Part shown: positions 32,769 to 47,695 of the stretch, piece after piece
How positions within the stretch are numbered: the stretch's first letter is position 1
How the letters are laid out: each line of letters opens with the position of its first letter
Source: Mycobacterium sp. E740
GTDB taxonomy: Bacteria > Actinomycetota > Actinomycetes > Mycobacteriales > Mycobacteriaceae
NCBI RefSeq assembly: GCF_001672895.1
Contig: NZ_LZKP01000019.1
Location: 1-64,000, forward strand
Reading direction: 5' to 3'
Length of the DNA: 64,000 bases
Notes under the pieces: model-generated
The model's database searches: none
What the model was told of the DNA's origin: nothing
What the model saw: only the letters and a program-made list of their open reading frames with translations
Made by a program: the position numbers and the translations under genes

Positions 32769-33547
32769 CTCACCACGATCCCTTCCGCCGCCATCGCGTC
32801 CTTCACCTGTCCGATGGTGAGCTCACGGAAGTGGAACACGCTGGCGGCCAACACGGCATCCGCTCCGGCGAGAACAGCCGGTGCGAAATGCTCAGGGGCG
32901 CCCGCTCCGCCGCTCGCGATGACCGGAACGTTGACGGCTCCGCGCACCGCCTCGATCATCGGAAGGTCGAAACCGGCTTTGGTGCCGTCGAAGTCCATCG
33001 AGTTCAGCAGGATCTCGCCGACACCGAGTTCCGCTCCGCGCGTGGCCCATTCGACGGCGTCGATGCCCGTGCCGCGCCGGCCGCCGTGCGTGGTGACCTC
33101 CCACCCCGACGCTGTCGGCTGCTGGTCCTGCGGAACGGTGCGTGCGTCGACCGACAACACGATGCACTGCGAACCGAACTGCCGGGACAGCTCGCCGAGC
33201 AGATCGGGGCGGGCGATCGCGGCGGTGTTCACCGCGACCTTGTCGGCCCCGGCCCGCAGCAGCACGTCGACATCGGCGACCGACCGCACGCCGCCGCCGA
33301 CCGTCAACGGAATGAACACCTGCTCGGCGGTCCGCTGCACCACCTCGAGCATGGTGGCCCGACCGGAAGACGAGGCGGTGACGTCGAGGAAGGTCAACTC
33401 GTCGGCGCCCTCGGCGTCGTACGCCGCCGCCAGCTCCACCGGATCGCCTGCGTCACGGAGGTTTTCGAAGTTGACGCCCTTGACCACCCGGCCGTCGTCG
33501 ACATCCAGGCACGGGATGATGCGGACCGCGAGGTCCTTCGGATCCAT
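32765..33547 (-). CDS. hisF: Imidazole glycerol phosphate synthase, cyclase subunit
   Basis: The 260-residue TIM-barrel uses ammonia from HisH to convert PRFAR to IGP and AICAR. The catalytic acids are in [18 protein letters not shown] and in [31 protein letters not shown] marks the phosphate site. ATG 33547 overlaps the impA TGA by one base (TGATG). The longer open frame upstream is within impA and was rejected. HisF functions with HisH, which is encoded three genes upstream. Confidence 0.97.
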   Translation of the reverse strand: MDPKDLAVRIIPCLDVDDGRVVKGVNFENLRDAGDPVELAAAYDAEGADELTFLDVTASSSGRATMLEVVQRTAEQVFIPLTVGGGVRSVADVDVLLRAGADKVAVNTAAIARPDLLGELSRQFGSQCIVLSVDARTVPQDQQPTASGWEVTTHGGRRGTGIDAVEWATRGAELGVGEILLNSMDFDGTKAGFDLPMIEAVRGAVNVPVIASGGAGAPEHFAPAVLAGADAVLAASVFHFRELTIGQVKDAMAAEGIVVR

Positions 33548-34362
33548 CAGAAGTCCCCGGGGTCGCCGACCGCGCGCAGCAGATCCAGCAGTTGCCCGTG
33601 GACTCCGGGCACTCCGGCCAGGGCGGACGGCGACTTGACGGTCCAGTCGTTGCCGGCCAGGTCGGTCACCACACCACCGGCGGCGCGGATCAACGCGACA
33701 CCCGCGGCGTGGTCCCACACGTGACCACCGAAACTGATGGCGCCACCGAGGATCCCGGCTCCCGTGTACGCGAGGTCGATGCCCGTGGCGCCGTGCATGC
33801 GCATCCGCGAGCACTGACGGCTCAGGCTTTCGATCACCGCCAAGCGGTAACGCCCCGGCACCCTGCCCCGGGAGTCGACGTTGAACGTGCTCACCCCGAC
33901 GACCGAGTCCGAGAGATCCGCGGGCTTCAACGTCGGCTGGTCGATCCCGTTGCTGCGCAACGGTTTACCGAGGACCGCGGTGAACCGCTCACCGGTGAAC
34001 GGCACCCACGTCAAACCGGCCACCGGATCGCCGTCACGCACCAGACCGAGCAGGATCGCCGCCATCGGCGAACCGGCGGCGTAGTTGAACGTGCCGTCGA
34101 TGGGGTCTAGCACCCAGACCAGCGGCGAGTCCAGATCGGCGCCGCCGAACTCTTCACCGTGCACCGCGATTCCGGTCCTGGCGGTAAGCGCATCGACGAC
34201 CTGCCGCTCGATCGCGAGGTCCACCTCGGTGGCGAAGTCGTTGCCCTTCTTCTGCACCGCCGAATCCGCTCGGTGGCCCTCGATGAACGGCTTCGCGGCA
34301 TCGTCGAGGATCTGCGCCGCCTCGGCGACGAGTGCGTCGAGGTCTGCCTCGCCGAGCGCCAT
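33547..34362 (-). CDS. impA: Inositol-monophosphatase-family phosphatase in the his operon
   Basis: The 271-residue Mg-dependent phosphatase has the family motifs [19 protein letters not shown] and [19 protein letters not shown], which carry the metal ligands. It corresponds by position to ImpA (Rv1604), named as an inositol monophosphatase. The operon context, between hisA and hisF, also fits a histidinol-phosphate phosphatase, as several HisN enzymes belong to this same fold. The sequence does not decide between substrates. ATG 34362 directly abuts the hisA stop. Confidence 0.9.
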   Translation of the reverse strand: MALGEADLDALVAEAAQILDDAAKPFIEGHRADSAVQKKGNDFATEVDLAIERQVVDALTARTGIAVHGEEFGGADLDSPLVWVLDPIDGTFNYAAGSPMAAILLGLVRDGDPVAGLTWVPFTGERFTAVLGKPLRSNGIDQPTLKPADLSDSVVGVSTFNVDSRGRVPGRYRLAVIESLSRQCSRMRMHGATGIDLAYTGAGILGGAISFGGHVWDHAAGVALIRAAGGVVTDLAGNDWTVKSPSALAGVPGVHGQLLDLLRAVGDPGDF

Positions 34363-35106
34363 CTACCGCTCCACCGCGGCCAGTGCCTCGGGGAGCGTGA
34401 ACCGCCCGGCGTACAAGGCTTTTCCGACGATCGCCCCCTCGACGCCGCGATCGGTCAGCGTCGCGATGGCCTCGAGGTCGTCGAGGCTCGACACCCCGCC
34501 GGACGCGATGACCGGTGCGTCGGTGCGCTCGGTCACCTTCGACAGCAGCTCGAGGTTGGGCCCGTTCAGGGTGCCGTCCTTGGTGACATCGGTGACGACG
34601 AACCGCGAACAGCCTTCGCGGTCCAGCCGTTCGAGCACCTCCCACAGGTCGCCGCCATCGGTTTCCCAGCCGCGGCCGCGCAGCCGGTGATCGCCGGCTG
34701 CGTCGATCTTCACGTCCAGCCCCACGGCGACCTTCTCGCCGTGTTCGGCGACCACTTTCGCGCACCACTGCGGATTCTCCAGCGCCGCGGTGCCGAGGTT
34801 GACGCGGGCGCAGCCCGTTGCGAGCGCCGCCGACAGCGAGTCGTCGTCGCGGATTCCGCCGGACAACTCGACTGCCACGTCGAGCTTGCCGACCACCTCG
34901 GCCAGCAGTTCGCGGTTGCTGCCCCGGCCGAACGCCGCGTCTAGGTCGACGAGGTGGATCCACTCCGCGCCGTCGCGCTGCCAGGTCAGCGCGGCCTCCA
35001 GCGCCGAGCCGTACTCGGTCTCGCTGCCGGCCTGGCCTTGCACCAGGCGCACGGCGCGGCCCTCGACCACGTCGACGGCGGGAAGAAGAATCAATCGCTG
35101 CGGCAC
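34363..35106 (-). CDS. priA: Bifunctional HisA/TrpF isomerase (PriA)
   Basis: The 247-residue TIM-barrel isomerises ProFAR in histidine synthesis and, in actinobacteria, PRA in tryptophan synthesis. This explains the absence of trpF from the trp cluster. Key pieces are [18 protein letters not shown] with the catalytic Asp, [31 protein letters not shown] with the second Asp, and [17 protein letters not shown] 35106 is the start most like the H37Rv protein. A TTG at 35115, with a better-placed GAAGG and overlapping the hisH stop, is a real alternative. Confidence 0.95.
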   Translation of the reverse strand: MPQRLILLPAVDVVEGRAVRLVQGQAGSETEYGSALEAALTWQRDGAEWIHLVDLDAAFGRGSNRELLAEVVGKLDVAVELSGGIRDDDSLSAALATGCARVNLGTAALENPQWCAKVVAEHGEKVAVGLDVKIDAAGDHRLRGRGWETDGGDLWEVLERLDREGCSRFVVTDVTKDGTLNGPNLELLSKVTERTDAPVIASGGVSSLDDLEAIATLTDRGVEGAIVGKALYAGRFTLPEALAAVER

Positions 35107-35111
35107 GTCGG

Positions 35112-35728
35112 TCAACCTAGTGCCTTCACCCAGTTGGCGAGCAACGCGGCACCGGCGTCGCCGCTCTTCTCCGGGTGGAACTGGGTGGCCGACAGCGGTC
35201 CGTCCTCCACGGCCGCCAGGAACGGCACGCTGTGGGTGGCCCAGGTCAGCTTCGCAGCCGGATCGCCTTCCCACTGCTGGGCGGCGTACGAGTGCACGAA
35301 GTAGAACCGCGTGCCCGCATCCATCCCGGCGAACAACGTGCTGCCTTCGGGTGCGTCCACGACGTTCCAGCCCATGTGCGGGATCACCGGCGCGTCGAGT
35401 CGCACGACCGCGCCGGGCCACTGCCCGCAACCGGTGCTCTCCACGCCGAACTCCACGCCGCGCGAGAACAGGATCTGCATGCCGACGCAGACGCCCAGCA
35501 CCGGACGGCCCGCCGCCACCCGCTCGGCGATGAGCGTCGCGCCGTCGATCTTGCGCAGCCCGGCCATGCATGCCTCGAACGCGCCTACGCCGGGGACCAC
35601 GAGGCCGTCGGCGCCGCGCGCCGCATCCGCGTCTGCGGTCACCGTGACGTCGGCGCCGACGCGCTCCAACGCCCGCTGTGCCGAGCGCAGGTTCCCCGAG
35701 CCGTAATCGAGGATGACGACTTTAACTG

Positions 35729-35732
<4 letters not shown>
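35112..35732 (-). CDS. hisH: Imidazole glycerol phosphate synthase, glutaminase subunit
   Basis: The 206-residue class I glutamine amidotransferase supplies ammonia to HisF. The nucleophile Cys is in [10 protein letters not shown] and the His/Glu pair in TQFHPEKSG. The start [16 protein letters not shown] and [10 protein letters not shown] are family-typical. The GTG at 35732 overlaps the hisB stop (GTGA). Confidence 0.97.
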
Positions 35733-38804
<3,072 letters not shown>

Positions 38805-38840
38805 TCTCCCAGAGCAGACCAAATCGGTTATGGAGGCGCC

Positions 38841-39251
38841 ATGCGAGCCAGTGAGCATCCCAACAACGCCCCTGGCGTGCCGATGGTGTTCCCGCCGTGG
38901 TTCGAAAACCTGCAGGTCAAGTACCTCAACCGGCTGATCAGGCCGTTCTCGCGGCTGATGCCGGGAATGGCCAGGATCGAACATCGGGGCCGCAAGTCCG
39001 GAAAGCCCTACGAGACGATCGTCACTGCCTACCGGAAGGGCGACACCGTGGCCATCGCGCTCGGACACGGGAAAACCGACTGGGTGAAGAACGTCCTGGC
39101 CGCCGGCGAAGCCGATCTGCACCTCGTGCGCCGCACTCTTCACCTGGTGAATCCGCGGATCCTGCCGGCCGGCAGCAATCCCGACGGGTTGCCGGCGATG
39201 GCGCGGATGCAGGCGGGGCGGATGGCGATCTTCGTCGCCGACGTCGCCTGA
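38841..39251 (+). CDS. DUF385-type deazaflavin-dependent nitroreductase-family protein, Rv1598c-like
   Basis: The 136-residue protein has the split-barrel pattern seen in F420-binding DUF385 proteins: [18 protein letters not shown], then [20 protein letters not shown], where the second strand pair and GxxxxxDW contact the cofactor. The length equals that I recall for Rv1598c. An F420H2-dependent reduction is plausible but the substrate is unknown. GGAGG lies 4 nt before ATG 38841. It ends one base before the convergent hypothetical gene. Confidence 0.82.
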   Translation: MRASEHPNNAPGVPMVFPPWFENLQVKYLNRLIRPFSRLMPGMARIEHRGRKSGKPYETIVTAYRKGDTVAIALGHGKTDWVKNVLAAGEADLHLVRRTLHLVNPRILPAGSNPDGLPAMARMQAGRMAIFVADVA

Positions 39252-39252
39252 C

Positions 39253-39735
39253 TCAACTGCAGAGCGCGGTGATCGCGTTGTTCTCGGCGTCGGCGTCGGA
39301 CAGCCGCTTCGACTGGTCTGGGTCGTCGTTCGGGACGCCCGCGGTGGCATGGGCGCCGATGTCCGACAGGTTGTTCGCGAACTGGCGGATTTTCTCGGCG
39401 AGCTCGGCCGGGGTGGCCGGATCCAGCCGTTGCAGTAGGTACTGACCGCCGTCGTAGAGCGAGATGCGCGCGTTGGCCGCGACGGCCTGTGCTCCGGTGA
39501 CGTCCTGCGGGCCGCCCGCCGGCCGCAGGTTCGTGTTGAGCGAGATGCCTTTGCGGACGATGTCGGCCGCGCCGCACGCCTTGGACTTGGCGTCAGCGAT
39601 CTGCGTGGCGTCGTACTTCGGCTCCGACGTCCTCGACTCGTACAGCGTCCACCCGGCGACGGCCAAGGCAGCCACCGCGATGACCAGGCTGGCGGTGGCC
39701 AGCAGAGTGAGACGGCGCGACGAGTCCTCATCCAC
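39253..39735 (-). CDS. Hypothetical membrane-anchored protein
   Basis: The 160-residue product has one N-terminal helix ([20 protein letters not shown], about residues 9-28). A probable extracytoplasmic domain follows, with three Cys residues (KACGAA near 53, ALCS at the end) and an Asp-rich C-terminal part. No enzyme motif was recognised. The GTG at 39735 is the likely start; the longer frame to 40023 overlaps nadC. It lies 20 bp downstream of nadC and may be carried on that transcript. I would call it a conserved Rv1597-position protein without firm homology. Confidence 0.7.
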   Translation of the reverse strand: MDEDSSRRLTLLATASLVIAVAALAVAGWTLYESRTSEPKYDATQIADAKSKACGAADIVRKGISLNTNLRPAGGPQDVTGAQAVAANARISLYDGGQYLLQRLDPATPAELAEKIRQFANNLSDIGAHATAGVPNDDPDQSKRLSDADAENNAITALCS

Positions 39736-39755
39736 GCGACCGATGGTAGTGGCCG

Positions 39756-40613
39756 TTACAGATCGAGCCCGATATCGAGGACCCGCACCGAGTGGGTGAG
39801 CGCGCCGACCGCGAGGTAGTCGACGCCCGTGCCGGCGTACTCGGCGGCGCTGTCGAGCGACAACCCGCCGGACGATTCCAGCTTCGTTGCCGGCGACCGG
39901 GAATCGCGGCGCTGCACGGCGATCTGCGTCTGCCACACCGGAAAGTTGTCCAGCAGCACCAGCTCGACCTTCTCGGCGAGCACCTCGTCGAGCTGCTCGA
40001 GCGAGTCCACCTCGACTTCGCATTCGACGTCGGGGGCGGCTGCGCGCACGGCCTGCAGCGCCGCCACGACCGATCCGGCGGCGGCGACATGGTTGTCCTT
40101 GATCAGCGCCGCGTCACCGAGGCCCATCCGGTGGTTGACGCCGCCGCCCACACGCACCGCGTACTTCTGCAGCGCCCGCAGGCCCGGCAGAGTCTTGCGG
40201 GTGTCGCGGACCTTCGCCGCGGTCCCGGACACCGCGTCCACCCACGCCGCCGTCGCGGTGGCGATACCGGAGAGATGACAGACCAGGTTCAGCGTGGTCC
40301 GCTCGGCGGTGAGCAGTCCCTGGGTGGGCGCCTCGACCGTCAGCACGACGCCGCCCGGCTCCAGCCGGGCACCGTCCTCGACGCGGTCCTTGACTGAATA
40401 ACCCTCAGACCCGAGCACTTCGTCGAGAACGAGCAGTGCGATGTCCACCCCGGCGATCACGCCCGCCTCGCGCGCCACCATCGACGCCGTGGTCCTCGCG
40501 TCCGCCGGCACAGTGGCGAGCGTGGTCACATCGGGTCCGTAGCGCAGATCTTCTTCCAGTCCGCGCGCGATCACCCTGCGAGCCTCGGTGAGCTCGTCGG
40601 CACTCAGCTCCAT
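39756..40613 (-). CDS. nadC: Quinolinate phosphoribosyltransferase
   Basis: The 285-residue enzyme, the same length I recall for M. tuberculosis NadC, makes nicotinate mononucleotide from quinolinate and PRPP. Active-site pieces are ERTTLNLVCHLSGIAT, KVRDTRKTLPGLRALQKYAV, GGGVNHRMGLGDAALIKDNH, and SSGGLSLDSAAEYAGTGVDY. ATG 40613 overlaps the nadB TGA by one base (TGATG). The large upstream frame extension is a shadow of nadB. Confidence 0.97.
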   Translation of the reverse strand: MELSADELTEARRVIARGLEEDLRYGPDVTTLATVPADARTTASMVAREAGVIAGVDIALLVLDEVLGSEGYSVKDRVEDGARLEPGGVVLTVEAPTQGLLTAERTTLNLVCHLSGIATATAAWVDAVSGTAAKVRDTRKTLPGLRALQKYAVRVGGGVNHRMGLGDAALIKDNHVAAAGSVVAALQAVRAAAPDVECEVEVDSLEQLDEVLAEKVELVLLDNFPVWQTQIAVQRRDSRSPATKLESSGGLSLDSAAEYAGTGVDYLAVGALTHSVRVLDIGLDL

Positions 40614-42174
40614 CAGCAGCACACTCCGGCCGCGACCAGACCTCGCGCCTGTGCGGGGTCGGTGAGCGGGTAGTCGCGCCGGTGATGACAGCCGCGAGAT
40701 TCGGTACGGCTCAGCGCCGCGGCCGCGACGGCTGCTGCGGTCGTCGTCAACGCCGCGTCCTCGAAGTCGGCGCGCGAACCGATCGCACGCGGCGGTGCGG
40801 CGTCCAAATCGGCGGCCAGGACCCGTAAACCGTCGGCGTCGCGCACCACCCCGGCGTTCTTCGTCATCGCCCGCTGGAGAACGGCGCGCGGAAGGGCTCG
40901 CCGTACCACGGGCTCCGGTGGCCGCGCCGCCACCGGTCCGGCGGCCAAAGCGTGTGCGGCAGCGGCATTTCCGGCCCGGCCGCCGACGACGAGGCCTTCG
41001 AGCAGGCTGTTGGAGGCCAGCCGGTTCGCACCGTGCATCCCGGTACGCGCCACCTCGCCCGCGGCGAACAGCCCGGCGATGTCGGTGCGCCCGTGCACGT
41101 CGGTGACGACGCCGCCGCAGCTGTAATGCGCGCCGGGAAGCACGGGAATAGCCTCCAGGGTGGGGTCGATGCCCGCCGCCCGGCAGGCCGCGGTCACCGT
41201 CGGGAACCGCTTCGCGAAGCCGTCGATCCGCCTCGCGTCGAGGAAGACACACGGTGCACCGGTCTCCTCGAGCCGAGCGTGGATCGCTGCCGCAACGACA
41301 TCGCGCGGCGCCAGGTCGCCCATCGGATGGACACCGGCGGTGACCGAACGTCCCTGCGAATCCACGAGTACGGCGCCCTCGCCGCGGACCGCTTCGGTGA
41401 TCAGCGGCCGCCGTCCCGCGTTGTGACCGTCGAACAGCATGGTCGGGTGGAACTGGATGAACTCGATGTCGCTGACCGGTGCGCCCGCCCACATCGCAAG
41501 CGCGACACCGTCTCCGGTCGACCCGTCGGGGTTCGTAGTGGCCGAGTACAGATGACCCAGTCCGCCGGTCGCGAGGATCACCGAAGGGGCGTGTACGACC
41601 CCGAGGCCGTCGTCGCTGAGCACCAGAACGCCGGTGACGGCGCCGGCCTCGTGCAGGATCTCGACCGCGACGTGGTTGTGGCGGATGTCCAACGTGGCCG
41701 ACGCACTGTCGAGCGCCCGCTGCACCTCCGCGCCCGTGGCGTCGCCGCCGGCGTGGATGATCCGGCGCCGCGAATGGCCGCCCTCACGGGTGAGCGACCA
41801 CGATCCCCGCACCGTCTCGTCGAAACGCGCTCCGTCGCTGACCAATTCGACGACCGCGCGGTAACCGTCGGCGACGATCGAGCGCACGGCATCGGGGTCG
41901 CACAAGCCCGCGCCCGCGGCCAGCGTGTCGGCCACATGGGCATCGACCGAGTCTCCGTCTTCCCGCAACGCCTCCGGCAGCACCACCGCGATCCCGCCCT
42001 GGGCGTAGAACGTCGCAGAGTCAGGGGTCTTGCTGAGCACCATGACTTTTCGGCCCCGTCGGTGTGCCGCGAGCGCGGCGACCAGGCCCGCCACGCCCGT
42101 ACCGATCACCACGACGTCGGCGCGTTGCTGCCAATGACCCGACCAGCGGCCGGAACCGCAGGCGGCCGCGCGCG

Positions 42175-42178
<4 letters not shown>
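40613..42178 (-). CDS. nadB: L-aspartate oxidase
   Basis: The 521-residue FAD enzyme oxidises aspartate to iminoaspartate, the substrate of NadA. It has the Rossmann motif [28 protein letters not shown], the active-site Arg region [48 protein letters not shown] and [23 protein letters not shown] 42178 overlaps the nadA TGA (ATGA). The C-terminal helical domain is shorter than in E. coli, as in other actinobacteria. Confidence 0.97.
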
Positions 42179-43188
<1,010 letters not shown>

Positions 43189-43212
43189 GGCCATCCCCTT
43201 CGTCAAATCCGA

Positions 43213-43235
43213 GTTTTCGACTTACAATCGAAAAC
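43213..43235. promoter_or_regulatory. NrtR operator between nadA and nrtR, containing the nrtR -10
   Basis: A perfect inverted repeat has 8-bp arms GTTTTCGA (43213-43220) and TCGAAAAC (43228-43235) around a 7-bp centre. A -10 element TACAAT (43223-43228) lies within it and ends 7 nt before the nrtR ATG. Binding would block nrtR directly and cover the nadABC upstream region. Regulation of nadABC by NrtR is known in M. smegmatis; the operator identity here is inferred. Confidence 0.75.
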
Positions 43236-43928
43236 ATGGCCCATACTAGCACCGCACACGAGGTGCTCGCCGCCGTGTTCCAGGTTCGCGAACTGGCCGC
43301 CCGCAAACCGGCACTTCACGTGCTGTTGTGGCAGCGAGCGCTCGACCCGCAGCGCGACAGGTGGTCCCTTCCCGGCGGGCGGCTCGGCGACGACGAGGAC
43401 CTGATCAGCTCGGTGCGGCGGCAACTGGCCGAGAAGGTGGACCTGCGTGAGCTTGCTCACCTCGAGCAGCTCGCGGTGTTCTCCGATCCGCGCCGCGTGC
43501 CCGGCGTGCGGACGATCGCGTCGACGTTCCTCGGCCTGGTGCCCTCCCCCGCGACGCCGGAGCTGCCGCCGGACACCCGCTGGCACCCGGTGAGCGACCT
43601 TCCGCCGATGGCGTTCGACCACGGCACCATGGTCGAACACGCGCGCACCCGGCTCGTCGCCAAGTTGTCGTACACGAACATCGGGTTCGCCTTGGCGCCA
43701 ACGGAATTCGCGCTGTCGAGCTTGAGGGACATCTACAGCGCCGCGCTCGGCCACAGCGTCGACGCGACCAATCTGCAACGTGTGCTCGAACGGCGCAACG
43801 TCATCACCCGCACCGGCACCACGGCGCGGTCCGGGCGCAGCGGTGGCAGGCCCGCGGCCCTGTACCGGTTCACCGAAGCGCGCTACCGGGTGACCGACGA
43901 ATTCGCCGCACTTCGCCCGCCCGGGTGA
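43236..43928 (+). CDS. nrtR: Nudix-related transcriptional regulator NrtR
   Basis: The 230-residue protein joins an N-terminal Nudix-like domain to a C-terminal winged helix (LSSLRDIYSAALGHSVDATN, then GRPAALYRFTEARY). The Nudix box reads GGRLGDDEDLISSVRRQLAEK and lacks the REUXEE catalytic glutamates, consistent with ligand sensing rather than hydrolysis. NrtR senses ADP-ribose or related NAD breakdown products and represses NAD synthesis genes. ATG 43236 begins right after the palindromic operator, so the mRNA is probably leaderless and autoregulated. Confidence 0.93.
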   Translation: MAHTSTAHEVLAAVFQVRELAARKPALHVLLWQRALDPQRDRWSLPGGRLGDDEDLISSVRRQLAEKVDLRELAHLEQLAVFSDPRRVPGVRTIASTFLGLVPSPATPELPPDTRWHPVSDLPPMAFDHGTMVEHARTRLVAKLSYTNIGFALAPTEFALSSLRDIYSAALGHSVDATNLQRVLERRNVITRTGTTARSGRSGGRPAALYRFTEARYRVTDEFAALRPPG

Positions 43929-43970
43929 GTCGACTGGATTCTTAACGCTCTCTTAAGCAAGAATGGCCGA

Positions 43971-45308
43971 ATGTCTCTGGGCAACGCCGCGCCAGCATCA
44001 GGTGCCGACTGGATCGGGCACGTACCGCACGAGGAGCTGTCCCGCGGCGCCCGCCCGCGGCTGCCCGCCGACGACCCGTTCTACGAACCGCCGAGCGGTT
44101 TTCAGCACGCCGAGCCGGGAACCGTGCTGCGCAGTCGCGACGTCGAACTGGCCTTCCTGGGTCTCGTCCCGCAGAAGTTCACCGCCACGCAACTGCTGTA
44201 CCGCACCACCGACATGAACGGTGCCCCGGAAGCGACTGTCACCACCGTGATCGTGCCGGCCGAGCGCACGAAGCGGGCGGTGATCCCGGTGATCTCGTAC
44301 CAGTGCGCCATCGACGCGGTCAGCTCCCGCTGCTTCCCGTCGTACGCACTGCGCCGCAAGGCGCTGGCCCCGGGCGCGCTGGCCCAGTTCGAGTTCCTGC
44401 TGATCGCCGCCGCGCTCGCCGAGGGCTGGGCGGTCTCGGTGCCCGACCACGAAGGACCGCACGGCTGGTGGGGCACGCCGTATGAGCCCGGCTACCGCAT
44501 CCTCGACGGCCTGCGTGCGGCCGTGAGCTGCGAGCGGCTCGGGCTGAGCCCGTCCGCTCCGATCGGGCTGTGGGGCTACTCGGGTGGCGGCCTGGCGTCG
44601 GCGTGGGCCGCGGAGATGCACGCGCAGTACGCCCCCGAGCTCGACATCGTCGGCGCGGTGCTGGGCTCCCCCGTGGCCGACCTGGGCCACGCTTACCGCC
44701 GGCTCAACGGCAGCCTGTACTCGGGACTGCCCGCGATGGTGGTGGCGGCGCTGACCCACGTGTATCCGGAACTCGACCGGGTGATCCAGGAGCACGCCAC
44801 CGACGCCGGCAAGGCGATGCTGCTGCGCATCGAGAACATGACCACGGCGCAGGCCGTGTTGCGCTTCGCGGGCATGGACATGGGCAAGCTCGTCGACCGG
44901 CCGCTCACCGAGATCCTGGACATGCCCGAGGTCAAGCACGTCTTCGACAGCATCAAGCTCGGTACGGCGGTGCCCACCCCGCCCGTGCTGATCGTGCAGG
45001 CCGTCCACGACAAGATCGTCTCGGTCGACGACATCGACGAGCTGAGCGAGATCTACCGCTCGGGCGGCGCCTCGGTCACCTACCACCGCGATCTGTTCAG
45101 CGAGCACATGCTGCTGCACCCGATGTCGGCGCCGATGGCGCTGCGCTGGCTGATCGACCGGTTCGACGGCAAACCAACCTCGGAACACCTGGTCCGCACC
45201 ACCTGGCCGACGCTGCTGAACCCGATGACCTACGTCGGGATGGCGCGGCTGGCCAAGATCGCCGTCAAAGTGATGTCGGGGCGGAAGGTGGAGCGCTCTC
45301 CGCTGTGA
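43971..45308 (+). CDS. Secretory-lipase-family alpha/beta hydrolase, Rv1592c-like
   Basis: The 445-residue LIP-family enzyme has the nucleophile elbow [14 protein letters not shown] at about residue 203, [12 protein letters not shown] before it, and [18 protein letters not shown] with [11 protein letters not shown] carrying the likely catalytic Asp and His. It probably cleaves acylglycerols or other lipid esters. No classical signal peptide is visible at the N-terminus. It lies 42 bp downstream of nrtR. Its last 44 bp overlap the 3' end of the convergent DUF2567 gene. Confidence 0.88.
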   Translation: MSLGNAAPASGADWIGHVPHEELSRGARPRLPADDPFYEPPSGFQHAEPGTVLRSRDVELAFLGLVPQKFTATQLLYRTTDMNGAPEATVTTVIVPAERTKRAVIPVISYQCAIDAVSSRCFPSYALRRKALAPGALAQFEFLLIAAALAEGWAVSVPDHEGPHGWWGTPYEPGYRILDGLRAAVSCERLGLSPSAPIGLWGYSGGGLASAWAAEMHAQYAPELDIVGAVLGSPVADLGHAYRRLNGSLYSGLPAMVVAALTHVYPELDRVIQEHATDAGKAMLLRIENMTTAQAVLRFAGMDMGKLVDRPLTEILDMPEVKHVFDSIKLGTAVPTPPVLIVQAVHDKIVSVDDIDELSEIYRSGGASVTYHRDLFSEHMLLHPMSAPMALRWLIDRFDGKPTSEHLVRTTWPTLLNPMTYVGMARLAKIAVKVMSGRKVERSPL

Positions 45309-45879
45309 CCGGCGGCCAGGCGCCCAGATCGTCGCGTGCCGCGGACACCGCCATGAAGGAGTACACCAGCGCGGCGACCGCGGCCGGAAACAGCACCGTC
45401 AAAGCGACCTGCAGCGGTGAATGCCCGAAGAACACCGGCGGCGTCTCCACGACGTAGTGCACTCGATGTTCGGGCGTGACCGGAGCCCCGGCCACGTCGA
45501 TCGTCCCGTACCGCAGACGCACCAGCAGCGCGCCGAGCCCGGCGGCCACGCCCGCCGCCAGCATGCACCCGGTCGCCAGCGCCGCCGTCATCACCGGCCC
45601 GCGGTGCGCACGCCACTGCCACACCAGCACCGCGGCGACGACCGCCACGACACAGAGCATCCCGACGAGCAGGAAAGCCGCGACGAAGAAATGGTCGCCT
45701 TCGTCGCCCAGATAGGCGCGTACGCGATCGCCGTCGCGCGTCAGCGCCACCACACCGTGGACCGGCGGCGCCAGCCAGGACCACAGCGCCCCGATCAGCA
45801 CACCCGTCGCCGCCGATGTCACCAACACGGTCAACGCCGCGCGAGCCCGCGAAAACTTAGGAGCGGCAACGTCATTCAT
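45265..45879 (-). CDS. DUF2567 membrane protein, Rv1591-like
   Basis: The 204-residue product has four hydrophobic helices: [20 protein letters not shown], a second near [20 protein letters not shown], a third near [20 protein letters not shown], and a fourth near [20 protein letters not shown]. An extracytoplasmic segment lies after the first helix. ATG 45879 overlaps the bsaP stop as ATGA, so it is likely co-transcribed with bioB and bsaP. The role is unknown; a link to biotin is only a guess from position. Confidence 0.84.
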   Translation of the reverse strand: MNDVAAPKFSRARAALTVLVTSAATGVLIGALWSWLAPPVHGVVALTRDGDRVRAYLGDEGDHFFVAAFLLVGMLCVVAVVAAVLVWQWRAHRGPVMTAALATGCMLAAGVAAGLGALLVRLRYGTIDVAGAPVTPEHRVHYVVETPPVFFGHSPLQVALTVLFPAAVAALVYSFMAVSAARDDLGAWPPVTAESAPPSAPTSL

Positions 45880-46067
45880 CGCTGTTCGAGGTCCTTGGAG
45901 TCGGTCAGGCCGTGCCGCGAGCAGCGAGCGGACCAGCCGTCGGGGCGTACCTGCACGATCATCCGCCGCCCGCACTCGGCGCAGTAACGCGGGGGCTCCA
46001 AGCCCAGCCGCGCAGCGGTCGGCACGGAGGTGCCGTCGGGTTCACCGGTGTAGACGTTGAACGTCAT
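45876..46067 (-). CDS. bsaP: Biotin synthase auxiliary protein BsaP, Rv1590-like
   Basis: The 63-residue protein has three cysteines, C29 and C32 in [10 protein letters not shown] and C49 in ARCSRHG, enough to hold a small iron-sulfur cluster or metal. I recall that the mycobacterial Rv1590 family was shown to be needed for biotin synthase to convert dethiobiotin to biotin. It starts 22 bp after bioB on the same strand, and its TGA overlaps the next ATG. The assignment rests on length, Cys pattern and position next to bioB. Confidence 0.85.
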   Translation of the reverse strand: MTFNVYTGEPDGTSVPTAARLGLEPPRYCAECGRRMIVQVRPDGWSARCSRHGLTDSKDLEQR

Positions 46068-46089
46068 GGGCGTTGCCTACAGGCCGGCT

Positions 46090-47118
<1,029 letters not shown>

Positions 47119-47119
47119 T

Positions 47120-47125
47120 TAAGGT
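47120..47125 (+). promoter_or_regulatory. Putative -10 element for a leaderless bioQ mRNA
   Basis: TAAGGT fits TANNNT and ends 6 nt before the bioQ GTG at 47132, so the transcript would begin on the start codon. It shares a TA with the divergent bioB -10, forming an almost symmetrical AGGTTAAGGT. Confidence 0.4.
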
Positions 47126-47131
47126 ACCGGC

Positions 47132-47695
47132 GTGCAGCTCCACAAACGCGACGTCGTCGATGCGGCGACGGCGCTTCTGGACAGCTACGGCCTGGCCGAC
47201 CTGACCATGCGACGGCTCGCGCGCGATCTGGCGGTCTCCCCTGGCGCGCTGTACTGGCATTTCGCCAACAAGCAGCAGCTCCTCGGCGCCGTGGCTGACC
47301 GGATCCTGGACGGGGTGCCCGCTGCGACGGGGATCGTCGACGTGTGCGATCGGCTGCGCGATGCGCTGCTGTCGCACACCGACGGCGCAGAGCTGGTGTC
47401 AGCGAGCTTCGCAGCCGGGCAGTCTGCGGCGATGTCGCAGATCCTCGCGACGCTCGCCGCGGCCGCCGAGGAGGCGGGCGTTCCGGCGGCCCGCGCCGAG
47501 CTGGCCGCGCGCACGGTCGTCTACTACGTGCTCGGGTTCACCGTCGACGAGCAGTCACGCCTGCAGTGGGACGCCGCGGGTGCCGAACTGCCGGACGACC
47601 AGTCGGTGCTGACCGAAGATCCCAGCGCCCGCTTCCGGTTCGGGGTGGGTCTGCTCGTCAACGGCCTGAGCGTCGCCGACCGGGCGTTCAGCTGA
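47132..47695 (+). CDS. bioQ: TetR-family biotin regulator BioQ
   Basis: The 187-residue repressor has an N-terminal TetR HTH (LTMRRLARDLAVSPGALYWH, then FANKQQLLGAVADRI) and a helical ligand/dimer domain with RTVVYYVLGFTVDEQS. Its place opposite bioB, with a TGAAC-N3-GTTCA operator in between and a second copy before bioF, identifies it as BioQ. It has no biotin ligase domain and probably responds to biotin status indirectly. The GTG at 47132 appears leaderless. Its 3' end overlaps the convergent phosphoesterase gene by 8 bp. Confidence 0.88.
   Translation: MQLHKRDVVDAATALLDSYGLADLTMRRLARDLAVSPGALYWHFANKQQLLGAVADRILDGVPAATGIVDVCDRLRDALLSHTDGAELVSASFAAGQSAAMSQILATLAAAAEEAGVPAARAELAARTVVYYVLGFTVDEQSRLQWDAAGAELPDDQSVLTEDPSARFRFGVGLLVNGLSVADRAFS

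Noticed and set aside
43929-43970. Short CTTAA...TTAAG inverted repeat before the lipase gene
   Set aside because: The arms are only 5 bp in an AT-richer spot. There is no T-tract and no match to a known operator, so it is too weak to report as a site.
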